A stretch of DNA of 64,000 bases from Maridesulfovibrio sp. Its GTDB lineage: Bacteria > Desulfobacterota > Desulfovibrionia > Desulfovibrionales > Desulfovibrionaceae. Positions 15,916-24,273 of this stretch are shown here, piece after piece. The stretch is from NCBI RefSeq assembly GCF_963667685.1, contig NZ_OY763930.1, positions 1,470,501 through 1,534,500 on the forward strand. The letters run 5' to 3'. The notes under the pieces are model-generated. The model did not search any database and was not told where the DNA came from. It worked only from the letters and a program-made list of their open reading frames with translations. Position 1 is the stretch's first letter; every line of letters starts with the position of its first letter. Position numbers and translations under genes: made by a program.

Positions 15916-16551
15916 CTACTGTTCATACATGGCCAGCTTGATGCCGAAAGCGATAAAGAGAGATCCGAGAGCTCTGTCCAGCCATACTTGTAATCTTTCA
16001 CTGTTGCGCAATTTTCCGGTAATGCGGTCACCAGCATATATCAGCGGCGGTTCCACAAAAGCTGCGGTTACAATGATCAGAATTCCATGCAGCATAAGTT
16101 GTGCCCAGACCGGGCCTGCTCCCGGAACTACGAACTGTGGCAGAAAAGCCATGAAGAAAGTCGCGACTTTGGGATTGAGCAGGTGAATGAACATTCCTTG
16201 TTTGAAGATCGCGGAACTGTCCATGGGGGTGTTTCTTTTTCTTATGTCCAGAATACTTCCCCGAGAGCGGAAGGCATTGACTGCCAGCCAGAACAGGTAA
16301 ATAACACCGATCCATTTTACTATATTAAAGGCCGTTGCGGATGCAGCCACAACCGCAGCGAGTCCGAGGGCGGTCAGGATTACATAAAGAAAAGCTCCGG
16401 ACCAGATTCCGAACATGGCGGCGAATCCTGCTTTCCGTCCTCCGGTCACGGTATGGCTGAGAATGTAGGCCATATCCGGTCCCGGTGAGATGTTAAGCAG
16501 CAAGGCGGCTAAAAAGAAGGTTGTCCAGTGGGCAAGATCGTATTCAAACAT
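15916..16551 (-). CDS. LysE/RhtB-family amino-acid exporter
   Basis: Inner-membrane exporter of 211 residues with about six hydrophobic helices. The family motif LLLNISPGPDMAYILSHT stands near residues 18-35, followed by GGRKAGFAAMFGIWSG. Members export lysine, homoserine, threonine or other amino acids; the substrate cannot be read from sequence. The ATG at 16551 is eight bases after GAGG. The open frame runs 69 bases further upstream without a ribosome site. Confidence 0.9.
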   Translation of the reverse strand: MFEYDLAHWTTFFLAALLLNISPGPDMAYILSHTVTGGRKAGFAAMFGIWSGAFLYVILTALGLAAVVAASATAFNIVKWIGVIYLFWLAVNAFRSRGSILDIRKRNTPMDSSAIFKQGMFIHLLNPKVATFFMAFLPQFVVPGAGPVWAQLMLHGILIIVTAAFVEPPLIYAGDRITGKLRNSERLQVWLDRALGSLFIAFGIKLAMYEQ

Positions 16552-16853
16552 GGTTGAACCTCGGTAAGTTAGAAATGCATAAGGACACGGCATGGGAAAG
16601 TGTCGTGTTGCTTCAGGCAAGGTTCTGTTTTTGGCGCGGGAAACAGGACAGCCGCTTCAGGAGAAGCAGCAGAAAGGCTTATAAAGAATAGTCGAATAGC
16701 CTAAAAAAGGAAACCCCGTAAACGGGTTCTTCTTTGAGACAAACCCGGCCTGATTGCAAATTATCACAACAGGCCGGGGTTTTAAATGTCTACCGACTTA
16801 CTTGGTAAGGTGGTAAAAGATTTGTTCTCTGAATTGCGGACTTGCTTACGACC
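16552..16853. other. Intergenic stretch between a small membrane protein and the exporter
   Basis: No gene is seen in these 302 bases. They hold a weak hairpin (AACCCGT-type stem at 16709-16726) and the stronger terminator-like hairpin listed separately. The exporter promoter should lie in the left part, but no clear -35/-10 pair was found. Confidence 0.6.
16742..16783 (-). terminator. Probable terminator of the small membrane-protein gene
   Basis: AAACCCGGCCTG pairs with CAGGCCGGGGTTT around a loop of about 17 bases. It lies 71 bases past the stop of the minus-strand gene. The T-run is short, so it is less certain than the others. Confidence 0.55.
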
Positions 16854-17105
16854 CTAGCGGGACATGCGTGCAAGCTGTCTGCGGTATTCAGGGGAGATTT
16901 CAAGACGCTCAATGTGGCGCAGGTCCACAAGGGAGCTTCTCATCTGTGCGCTTCTGGTTTCGCGGATAGCGGCCACGGTCCAAACGGGAAGCCAGAGACC
17001 AAGGGTTGCGATGGTCAGCACAGCATGAATGCTGTGGTTTACTTCTCCGCCGTTGCGTGCTGCGCGGGTAGCTGCCCAAGCCTTGATGGTTCCGATTGCG
17101 TACAT
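16854..17105 (-). CDS. Small membrane protein, unknown function
   Basis: An 83-residue protein. The start is well set: GGAGG lies eight bases before the ATG at 17105. One hydrophobic segment, HAVLTIATLGLWLPVWTVAA, is flanked by basic and polar ends, and the C-terminus is arginine-rich. I do not recognise the family. It stands alone between a long AT-rich gap and a terminator, so it is probably transcribed by itself. Confidence 0.65.
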   Translation of the reverse strand: MYAIGTIKAWAATRAARNGGEVNHSIHAVLTIATLGLWLPVWTVAAIRETRSAQMRSSLVDLRHIERLEISPEYRRQLARMSR

Positions 17106-17808
17106 ATTATATTCCTCCAAAAAAAATTTGGTTTAAATTGCGTTGTTCACAAGTCCCAACTATGTCTCAGTCCAATGCAAGTCAACAGCTGGCAATGTAA
17201 AACATAAGAAAGCATGGCAAATAATATTCATATTGTTTTATGTGTAAAATAATTTTTAAATTCAGTGTCTTAGGTGTGTTAATTGTGGGTATGCAGAGGG
17301 TGTGTCAGGATTCAGACAGTGTTGATTTTTAAATCAATACGTAGGTGAAAAATTTCTCAAGGCTATCTAGTGTGTACACGCTTTTACAATATTGGAAGAT
17401 GTTTTGAACGCCTATATAATTGAAATATTTATATTAAATTTACTAAGCTCGAAAAAAATATCATTTTTGTAAAAATATAGACATGCAGCCGAGTCGCATA
17501 GATAAGGAAGAATCGATTATCCATATCTGTTCAATCTTATGTAAATACCTTATTCTTGATGCAGTACTGATGTATTGTTGATGTTATTCATAAGTATACA
17601 ACATTAGTCTTTTGCAAATTGCATTGAGTATGCAGAGACGTTGCTTTGAACGAAAGATAAACAACATACAACCGAATAAAATTTGTGTTTCATCTTTTAG
17701 GTTAGACTTATACGGCAATAAAAACAGAAATAGCAGAATAAAATTCATATAATTTTCGTAAATTTTTATGTCGCGAGTAAAAAATCGCTATTCTTATGGA
17801 TTGAAAAT
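17106..17808. other. AT-rich 0.7-kb stretch without a gene
   Basis: No credible coding frame or RNA gene is visible. The stretch is clearly richer in A+T than its neighbours, especially 17200-17800. It holds a dyad TTGATTTTTAAATCAA at 17322-17337 and the possible promoter listed next. It could be a worn remnant, a regulatory region, or the site of an unrecognised small RNA. Confidence 0.5.
17157..17185 (-). promoter_or_regulatory. Possible sigma-70 promoter of the small membrane-protein gene
   Basis: On the minus strand TTGACT (17185-17180) is followed after 17 bases by TAGTTG (17162-17157), about 50 bases before the start. The -35 is good and the -10 is weak. Confidence 0.3.
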
Positions 17809-18699
17809 TTAATTTTTAAACATTCCAGAAATTCCAATTGGTCTCGGCAGGCTTGTGATCAGGTTATCAATTTCAAACCTCGGTTCAAATGGTACGCTGC
17901 GCTTGAGAGCTGTTTTCCAGTTATTCGCCCCTTTTGCCAGTGCTATATTCTCGGCACCAATGGGGTCGAAGCTGGTTGCTACCGCGTTTGTCGGGGAGTT
18001 TAGCAGGTCAATCACAACACGGTAGGAATAGTCGACTATCGACAACAGGTAGTTCCGGTGGAATGCCGGGATTACTTTCTGGGAAGCCTTAAGCGATTTA
18101 CTGATGGCCTTGTATTCCAGAAGGGCTATCGTTTGATGGAATATTTTTTTCTTGAACAGGAAGCTGAATTTTTTGGCGTCCATATGTTTACGCAGATTGA
18201 AGTCGGCATCCTGATTGGCTTTACGGAAAAGAAGGGCGGCTTCCTGTGCGGACCAGTTAACCTGATCATCAGCCAGCATTTCAATATACACATGGCTGAG
18301 TCTGCTTCCGGATCCGGCCTGCTGCATCAGGTTCGGAACATAATAATTATGCGCGATAATATCGGCCGCAAGATGGGAAAGATAACCCAGCGAGTATGCT
18401 TTCAGATGGTTATCATCTGATTCGTCGAGCAGGTTAAACCCTGTTTCCCAGTTATGGCTGTGGAGTCTTTTTGATTTGCTTCCTTTGCCGATAAATATGT
18501 CCGCGCTAAGGCAGCCATAAAGAAATATGGCAGAGTTTGAGATAAGCAGTCTGGCTACTCCGTCTGAGAGTATTGCTGTGTTGGAAAGCACGGCATTTCC
18601 GATAGCCATGTGGACTCCCGGTCCCCATGCAAAAGATGTTGCAGCAGAGCCGAGCAGCATTAGCGCCGAAGAAATCATAATAAGAAGCAATTTTCCCAT
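17809..18699 (-). CDS. Zinc-dependent phospholipase C-family protein, exported
   Basis: A 296-residue protein with a signal peptide cleaved before a tryptophan (TSFA/WGPGVH). In this family the new N-terminal Trp and nearby His bind zinc. Further putative ligands are in SADIFIGKG, HSHNWETGF and YLSHLAADIIAHNYY. The domain matches Zn_dep_PLPC proteins common in anaerobes, often of unproven activity. Cardiolipin synthase is encoded 42 bases upstream in the same direction, so the pair may act on membrane phospholipids. Codon use is more AT-rich than that of neighbours towards the 3' end. Confidence 0.8.
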   Translation of the reverse strand: MGKLLLIMISSALMLLGSAATSFAWGPGVHMAIGNAVLSNTAILSDGVARLLISNSAIFLYGCLSADIFIGKGSKSKRLHSHNWETGFNLLDESDDNHLKAYSLGYLSHLAADIIAHNYYVPNLMQQAGSGSRLSHVYIEMLADDQVNWSAQEAALLFRKANQDADFNLRKHMDAKKFSFLFKKKIFHQTIALLEYKAISKSLKASQKVIPAFHRNYLLSIVDYSYRVVIDLLNSPTNAVATSFDPIGAENIALAKGANNWKTALKRSVPFEPRFEIDNLITSLPRPIGISGMFKN

Positions 18700-18741
18700 A
18701 TCTATAAAAAAACCTGTCCTGGGCCATGTTAAAAAAAATGT

Positions 18742-20127
18742 TTAAAGCAGCGGTGCCACCAGCCTTGCTGCGCCTTCGATGGTGTCCCGCACGGGCCCGA
18801 CAGAAACCGTGCCTTCTGTGCTTTCGTCAATAAGTCCCTGAACCCAGTCACTAACGGGACCGACGTCAGCTTCGGAATATGCGAAAAGGACTATTTCATA
18901 GTTCAGGAACAGGCTGCGCATGTCCATATTTGCTGAGCCGACAACCGCTAAACGGTCGTCAACAACTATAACTTTAGCATGAACCATGTGTGGATACTTG
19001 ACTACCCTCCCGCCGCATTCTTCAAGTTCACGCAGGTGCGTACCGCGGGCAAGGTCAGCCAGAGAGTGGTTGGATTTATTTGGTACTACCACGCGTAAAT
19101 CTACACCGCGCAGAGCTGCTAACCGCAGGGCCTGAGCCAGTGCTTCGTCAGGAACGTAGTAGGGGGTTACGATCCAGAGTCGTTTTTCGGCTGTGAAGGC
19201 GGCAGTAAGCAGGGCGTCATGAACCGGGTCGCGGGGAACGTCAGGTCCGGAAGGAACAACCTGCATGACTCCTTCTCCACTGGCAGCAGATCCCTTGGTG
19301 CATGGAGGGATGATGTTCACCTTTTCACCGGAAGCGAAAAGCCAGTCGGATTGGAACACTTCAATATAATGCCGAACTGCCGGCCCCTGGAGCACAAACG
19401 AGAGGTCGGTCCAGCGGTCCTCGCATGGTTCCGGGCCAATGTATTCATTTGCGATGTTGGTTCCTCCGGCAAGCACATATGTCTGGTCGGCGATTGCGAT
19501 CTTGCGGTGATTACGCAGGTTGCTGTTTCCGTGGAACGGGGCTCTGAAAAGGGGCATGAAATATGCGACCTTGCCGCCATTATCGATAAGTTCTTTTAGA
19601 AATTTCTTGGTGGTAAACAAGGAACCTATGTCGTCCATCAGCAGACGGACTGTAACCCCGGACGCGGCTTTGCGTGCCAGCCTTTTTACGATATCCTTAC
19701 CTACGTCATCCCGGGAGAGAATGAAGGTGGTGATCAGGATCTGATACCTTGCATTCTCAATCAGTTGGACCAGTTCATTGTAAATATCAATGCCGGTCGG
19801 GCAAAGCCGCAGACAGTTACCGCTGGTAGCACCCGGAATTCCGTATTCTCGGAGCATAATATCTATGGGGTCTGCGTTATCGGAAGGTATGGTTTCCTGA
19901 ACCTGAAGATGAATATCTTCTTTGGTATGTGCATCACGTTTAAGCTTGCGGCCCCCGAATATAAGATAAAAGGGAACGCCAACGTAGGGAACGAAGAATA
20001 TTGCCAGTAACCATGCAAATGCGGCCGAAGAAGTGCGCTGTTTGCGCAGGATGGACATTACCAGTATTGCTGCAAGTAAAAAACCGCCTACAATAGCTAA
20101 ATGTCCGAATAAGAGATTCCATTCCAT
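18742..20127 (-). CDS. cls: Cardiolipin synthase (phospholipase D family)
   Basis: Membrane enzyme of 461 residues that makes cardiolipin from phosphatidylglycerol. Two N-terminal transmembrane helices (about 8-30 and 37-58) precede two PLD domains. Their HKD motifs are NHRKIAIAD and VHAKVIVVDD, the latter followed by GSANMD. The ATG at 20127 follows AGGA by seven bases; the open frame extends 48 bases further without support. It is probably transcribed with the phospholipase C-like gene. Confidence 0.92.
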   Translation of the reverse strand: MEWNLLFGHLAIVGGFLLAAILVMSILRKQRTSSAAFAWLLAIFFVPYVGVPFYLIFGGRKLKRDAHTKEDIHLQVQETIPSDNADPIDIMLREYGIPGATSGNCLRLCPTGIDIYNELVQLIENARYQILITTFILSRDDVGKDIVKRLARKAASGVTVRLLMDDIGSLFTTKKFLKELIDNGGKVAYFMPLFRAPFHGNSNLRNHRKIAIADQTYVLAGGTNIANEYIGPEPCEDRWTDLSFVLQGPAVRHYIEVFQSDWLFASGEKVNIIPPCTKGSAASGEGVMQVVPSGPDVPRDPVHDALLTAAFTAEKRLWIVTPYYVPDEALAQALRLAALRGVDLRVVVPNKSNHSLADLARGTHLRELEECGGRVVKYPHMVHAKVIVVDDRLAVVGSANMDMRSLFLNYEIVLFAYSEADVGPVSDWVQGLIDESTEGTVSVGPVRDTIEGAARLVAPLL

Positions 20128-20478
20128 GTCAGTTCCTGAAGTCCGGTTGGTTATATTCACGGATGGGTCATGCACGCCTCGCCCAGTCTATCAGGATTTA
20201 GTTCAAGTGGTAAGGCCTTTAATGGCTGGGAAAAATTACATGACTGTGTCCATCGGGCTTAGAAATATGGCGGGTGCCGTTAATGTTGCGTTTATGTTAT
20301 AGTTGAATACAAATTTCCGGTGTATTGTCCTTTATTGTGAACTAATATATGTTAATAACCGCAGCTGTTGATTATTATCATAGCGCAACACGTTGATTTG
20401 TCCGGTATTTAGGTGTCAGTTGTTTTTCGGGAGTTCGTATTTCTTGCCTGTCGCAGGGCACTACCGAGGGAGTCGTTA
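20128..20478. other. Divergent promoter region between cls and the motAB operon
   Basis: No gene was found in these 351 bases. Both flanking operons must start here. I could not identify a convincing sigma-28, sigma-54 or sigma-70 pair. An AT-rich stretch at 20320-20395 is the likeliest promoter area for the motAB side. Confidence 0.5.
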
Positions 20479-21645
20479 ATGGGGGCCAGCAGTCCTAACA
20501 TCAAGTCCTTTTACAAAGGGCAGGAAATTTTCAAGGAAGGACAGGAGAGTTCCGTAGCCTATATGATCAAGAAGGGCGCGGTAAATATTTTCAAGATTCA
20601 GAACAACGAGAAGATTATCCTTGCCCGGCTCGGCGAAGGCGAAATTTTTGGTGAAATGGGCATTATTTCAAAGGGAACCCGTTCCGCAAATGCTGAAGCA
20701 GCTGAATACTGCGACCTGGTTATTCTTACCGACCAGATCATCCTCAAGCTGCTGGACCAGTGTCCGAGAACAATCCAGTATATGACCCGTCTGCTGGTCA
20801 AGCGTCTGGCGCGTACCGGTGAGATGATTTCCACCAAAGGGCACCGCAGCAATTTTACGAGCATCTGTAATATCTTAGATCTTGCTTACCGCACTCACAT
20901 CAGCATGGACCGGGAACAGGCCCGCAAGGAACGTAACTATGATCTCGGTCTTGATTACACCAAACTCTGTAAGACCATCCGTAACATAATTCTTGTTTCA
21001 CAGGCTGAGATTGACGCAGTCATTAATAAGCTTAAGAGCCTTAAGATCATCAATGCTATTGACTTACGCACCGGCAAAGCTTTTCCGGACCGTTTCATCC
21101 AGATAGCCGATCCGGATAGTTTTCTTGAAGTCTCAAATAACCTGTTCAAGGAATTGCAGCAGACCGCTTATACTCCCACTTCCGAATTACAGATTGTCGA
21201 TATTTATGAAATTGCCAAGATGCTGGATAGTGATCCTAAAATTATCTATAAAAAGATAGGACAGGAAGATTTCCCGGAAACGATGTTTATGTTTGATCGT
21301 AATAAGGTCAATGACTGGGCTTCCGAGAAGGAGCCGGATTATTTCAGTAAAGTTAAGAAAAAGAAAAAGTCCATTGGTGAGCTGGAAGACATTGAGGACA
21401 TTGTTTACGTCGATAATGCCACACTTAAGGAAGTCTTCAACCGTCTGGGGTACCATAAGCTAGGGGTGCTGATGAGCATCGCAGAGGATGATGCCCGCAA
21501 GAAGATTCTTGCTAATCTAGCTAAAAAGATTGCCAAGATCGTCCAGGATGAAGTGCGTGACAATGTGGACGAGACCGAGGCGGAAGATGTCCTTGGAGAA
21601 CTGTTCGAGATAGTCCGTGAGATCAAAGGAGGTGATAGTAAGTGA
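20479..21645 (+). CDS. Cyclic-nucleotide-binding protein with HTH-like and FliG-C-like domains
   Basis: A 388-residue cytosolic protein. Residues 1-125 form a cNMP-binding domain with the phosphate cassette FGEMGIISKGTRSANAEA. Residues 232-289 resemble a MerR/excisionase HTH (IYEIAKMLDSDPKIIYKKI ... NKVNDWAS). Residues about 305-388 align by eye with the FliG C-terminal domain: VDNATLKEVFNRL matches the LDDRxIQxLLREV helix, and IAEDDARKKILANLAKKIA matches GAxxxLREKFLRNMSxRAA. FliG-C is the part that touches MotA. The GTG of motA overlaps this stop by four bases. GAGGGAG precedes the ATG. The domain order is my reading; the FliG link is inferred. Confidence 0.78.
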   Translation: MGASSPNIKSFYKGQEIFKEGQESSVAYMIKKGAVNIFKIQNNEKIILARLGEGEIFGEMGIISKGTRSANAEAAEYCDLVILTDQIILKLLDQCPRTIQYMTRLLVKRLARTGEMISTKGHRSNFTSICNILDLAYRTHISMDREQARKERNYDLGLDYTKLCKTIRNIILVSQAEIDAVINKLKSLKIINAIDLRTGKAFPDRFIQIADPDSFLEVSNNLFKELQQTAYTPTSELQIVDIYEIAKMLDSDPKIIYKKIGQEDFPETMFMFDRNKVNDWASEKEPDYFSKVKKKKKSIGELEDIEDIVYVDNATLKEVFNRLGYHKLGVLMSIAEDDARKKILANLAKKIAKIVQDEVRDNVDETEAEDVLGELFEIVREIKGGDSK

Positions 21646-22418
21646 ATATAGCTACTCTAATCGGTATATTCTGCGGTATCGCCATCCTTATGGTCGCAAC
21701 CTACACATCCACGGATTCAGTTGGGGTGTTTATTAACCTGCCCGGTATAGCCATTGTTGGCGGCGGGACCATCGCTTCCACCTTTATCTGCTACCCCCTG
21801 CGGGAAGTCATGCGCGTTCTTGGTGTCTTTATGATGGCTATGGGTGCGGATGAGCTGCCCCTTGAAAACTATATCAACGTTATCGTAAATCTTTCCAAGG
21901 ATGTTTCAGCAAAAGGCGAAGAGCACCTTGAAGGAAGCCTGAAGAATATTGAAAACGATTTTCTGCGGGAAGGCTTGCAGATGCTTGTGGACGGTTATTC
22001 AAAAGAGGAAATCAAAGAAATCCTTGATAACCGTATTCAGCAGTACCATGAGCAGGAATATAGCGCTGCCGGAATCTACCGTACCATGTCCACCCTGTCT
22101 CCGGCTTTCGGAATTATCGGAACTCTGATTGGTCTGATTGCCATGATGCAGGGCATGGGGAGTGATATTGCCGCAATCGGACCGGCTATGGCTACAGCAT
22201 TGACCACAACCCTTTACGGCGCGCTCTTTGCCAACATGCTTTTCATGCCAATTGCCATTAAGGTGGAGAAGAGGATTGATGAGATTACCCTGCTCATGCG
22301 GGTTATCCGTGACGGCATCCTGTTCATTAAGGACAAGACTCCGTCCGCTATTGTAATGGACAAGCTCAAGGGCTATCTGCCGCCGCGCAAGTGGGCTACA
22401 GTAAAGGCCAAGAAGTAG
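21642..22418 (+). CDS. motA: Flagellar motor stator protein MotA
   Basis: Inner-membrane stator subunit of 258 residues with four transmembrane helices (two near the N-terminus, two at about 150-200). The large cytosolic loop between holds charged helices that meet FliG. Family features include the start ATLIGIFCGIAIL and LSPAFGIIGTLIGLIAMMQ. The GTG start overlaps the upstream gene (GTGA), so translation is coupled. motB follows after 12 bases. Confidence 0.95.
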   Translation: MNIATLIGIFCGIAILMVATYTSTDSVGVFINLPGIAIVGGGTIASTFICYPLREVMRVLGVFMMAMGADELPLENYINVIVNLSKDVSAKGEEHLEGSLKNIENDFLREGLQMLVDGYSKEEIKEILDNRIQQYHEQEYSAAGIYRTMSTLSPAFGIIGTLIGLIAMMQGMGSDIAAIGPAMATALTTTLYGALFANMLFMPIAIKVEKRIDEITLLMRVIRDGILFIKDKTPSAIVMDKLKGYLPPRKWATVKAKK

Positions 22419-22430
22419 GCGGAGTATGCC

Positions 22431-23156
22431 ATGTCGGATGAGTTCAGTTTAAAAAAGCCCAAGCAGGGCGGAGAAGAGGGTGGTTGGGCTCTGACTCTGG
22501 CAGATATGATGACTCTGTTGCTCTGCTTTTTTGTGCTTTTGCTGGCTATCGCCGATGTGGATCAGAATAAGTACAAGGATGTTTCAGATTCCCTTGCTTC
22601 GGCCATGGGGGTGCCCATGCCGCCGAAAGGAGACGCAGCTAATTTTGAAGGTGCGCCGATCGCCCGCAGGGTTATCAGCGAAAAACAGCGAAATATTTTT
22701 GAAATGCAACTGGAAATGGCCCGTCTTGTCGGCCGCGAATCCGATGCCCTGAAAATCAAGATGCGGCCGGATTCCGTAGCCATCGTGCTCAAGGGCGGTT
22801 TTTTCTTCCCGAGCGGCAAAGCTGACCTGACTGAAGGTGCGGAAAGAGTGCTTGGCAAGATAGCCCCGACACTGGCCAAGTCACCGTATGAAGTTGTGGT
22901 TGAGGGGCATTCTGACAATCTACCCATTCACTCAACCCAGTTTCCTTCCAACTGGGAACTTTCATCGGCCAGAGCCAGTGCCGTTGCGCGCTACCTGCTT
23001 GAAGCCGGATTCAGTAAGTCCCGGATTAAAGTCCTTGGCATGGCTGATACCGCTCCTGCATACCCCAACGAAGATGAGAACGGCAAAGCCATTCCCGAGA
23101 ACCAGAAGCGTAACCGCCGTGTTGTCCTGCTGGTTTATCCGGCTAAGAAGAAGTAG
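22431..23156 (+). CDS. motB: Flagellar motor stator protein MotB
   Basis: Stator subunit of 241 residues: a short cytosolic start, one transmembrane helix (about 20-42) with the ion-conducting aspartate in LADMMTLLLCFFVLL, a plug/linker, and a C-terminal OmpA-like peptidoglycan-binding domain (about 120-238) with VVEGHSDNLP and NWELSSARASAVARYL. Proton or sodium use cannot be told with certainty. GGCGGAG precedes the ATG, and a strong terminator follows. Confidence 0.95.
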   Translation: MSDEFSLKKPKQGGEEGGWALTLADMMTLLLCFFVLLLAIADVDQNKYKDVSDSLASAMGVPMPPKGDAANFEGAPIARRVISEKQRNIFEMQLEMARLVGRESDALKIKMRPDSVAIVLKGGFFFPSGKADLTEGAERVLGKIAPTLAKSPYEVVVEGHSDNLPIHSTQFPSNWELSSARASAVARYLLEAGFSKSRIKVLGMADTAPAYPNEDENGKAIPENQKRNRRVVLLVYPAKKK

Positions 23157-23230
23157 CTGGTAAGTTTTTATGGATGTATGGCTGCCCGGTACGGCGTAAA
23201 AAATGTCCGGGATGAATGGAGTATTTCGAT

Positions 23231-23270
23231 AAAAAACAGGTCAGTTGAAATTTCAACTGACCTGTTTTTT
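23231..23270. terminator. Bidirectional terminator between motB and a glycosyltransferase gene
   Basis: A perfect palindrome of 40 bases: AAAAAACAGGTCAGTTGAAA and its reverse complement. It has A/T runs at both ends and separates two convergent transcripts. Confidence 0.93.
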
Positions 23271-23301
23271 TATTGCGAGGATTAAGTGAGTTGCAGCTAA
23301 T

Positions 23302-24273
23302 TTACTTCTTCTCTACAACTTCCCGTATCTGGTATGTCTTCGTGCCCATGACGGCGTCATAAGTATTGGCCAGAGATTCAAGGATGAATCCGGTGGACAT
23401 GAATCCCAGAGAACTCAGGTAGAGCAGGATACAGCCCAAGAAAGGCGGGCGAGTTCCCATGTGAACTCCGAAGAAAACTTTTTCATAGAGCAGCCAGACC
23501 ATAATCAGCGAAGCGAGCATGAACATGGTGAGGCTGATACGTCCGAAAAGGTAGATGGGACGCTGCTTGAAAGAAGACTGGAACCACAGCATCACAATGT
23601 CGAAAAGAACATCAATGGAGCGGGAGAGTCCATAGTGACTTTCTCCGGCAAAACGCGGTGGAGCGGAAATGGGTACTTCGGAAGTTGATCCGCCCATGCC
23701 GTATACCAGTGCGGGGATCAGCCTGTGCTGGCCTTCGCGCAGGGTCATGGAACGTGCCAGTTTACCCTTGAGTACGGAAAGACCACCCATGTCGCGCACC
23801 TGACAGCCGCTGGTTGCGCGCATCAGGTAGTTGGCTATCTTGCTGGGAAGCTTACGTTTGATCATGGATTCACCACGGTTGGTGCGGCAGCCGGAAACGA
23901 GGTCGTAACCCTTGCGGATTTCTTCAATTAAGGACGGAACTTCTTCAGGCTTGTGTTGCAGGTCCCCGTCCATGATAACTACGTAGCATCCCTTGCTTTC
24001 CTGGATTCCAGCGTAGATTGCGGTACATTGTCCGCGGTTGCGGGCGAGCATGACCCCCTTAAGGTTGGGATCGCCGGCAGCCAGTTCACGGATTATGGAT
24101 TCCGTGCTGTCTGTCGAGCCGTCATTAACCAGCAGAATTTCGTATGTTGTGTTCATACCCTGTAAAGCTGCGGTAATGCGGTTATGGAATTCACGCACAC
24201 AACCTTCTTCATTATGCATGGGGGTTACAATGCTGATCTCAATTTCGCGTTCACATTTTTCAGCTTTTAGCAT
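23302..24273 (-). CDS. Family 2 glycosyltransferase (DPM1/ArnC-like) with two C-terminal membrane helices
   Basis: A 323-residue enzyme. The GT-A fold shows ISIVTPMHNEEGC (nucleotide strand), LLVNDGSTDST and the metal motif MDGDLQHKPEE. Two hydrophobic helices at about 230-300 anchor it. Such proteins move a sugar from a nucleotide donor to polyprenyl phosphate at the inner leaflet. Its ATG overlaps the stop region of the ChbG-like gene, so the two are co-translated and probably work in one glycolipid or polymer-modifying route. The sugar cannot be read from sequence. Confidence 0.88.
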   Translation of the reverse strand: MLKAEKCEREIEISIVTPMHNEEGCVREFHNRITAALQGMNTTYEILLVNDGSTDSTESIIRELAAGDPNLKGVMLARNRGQCTAIYAGIQESKGCYVVIMDGDLQHKPEEVPSLIEEIRKGYDLVSGCRTNRGESMIKRKLPSKIANYLMRATSGCQVRDMGGLSVLKGKLARSMTLREGQHRLIPALVYGMGGSTSEVPISAPPRFAGESHYGLSRSIDVLFDIVMLWFQSSFKQRPIYLFGRISLTMFMLASLIMVWLLYEKVFFGVHMGTRPPFLGCILLYLSSLGFMSTGFILESLANTYDAVMGTKTYQIREVVEKK

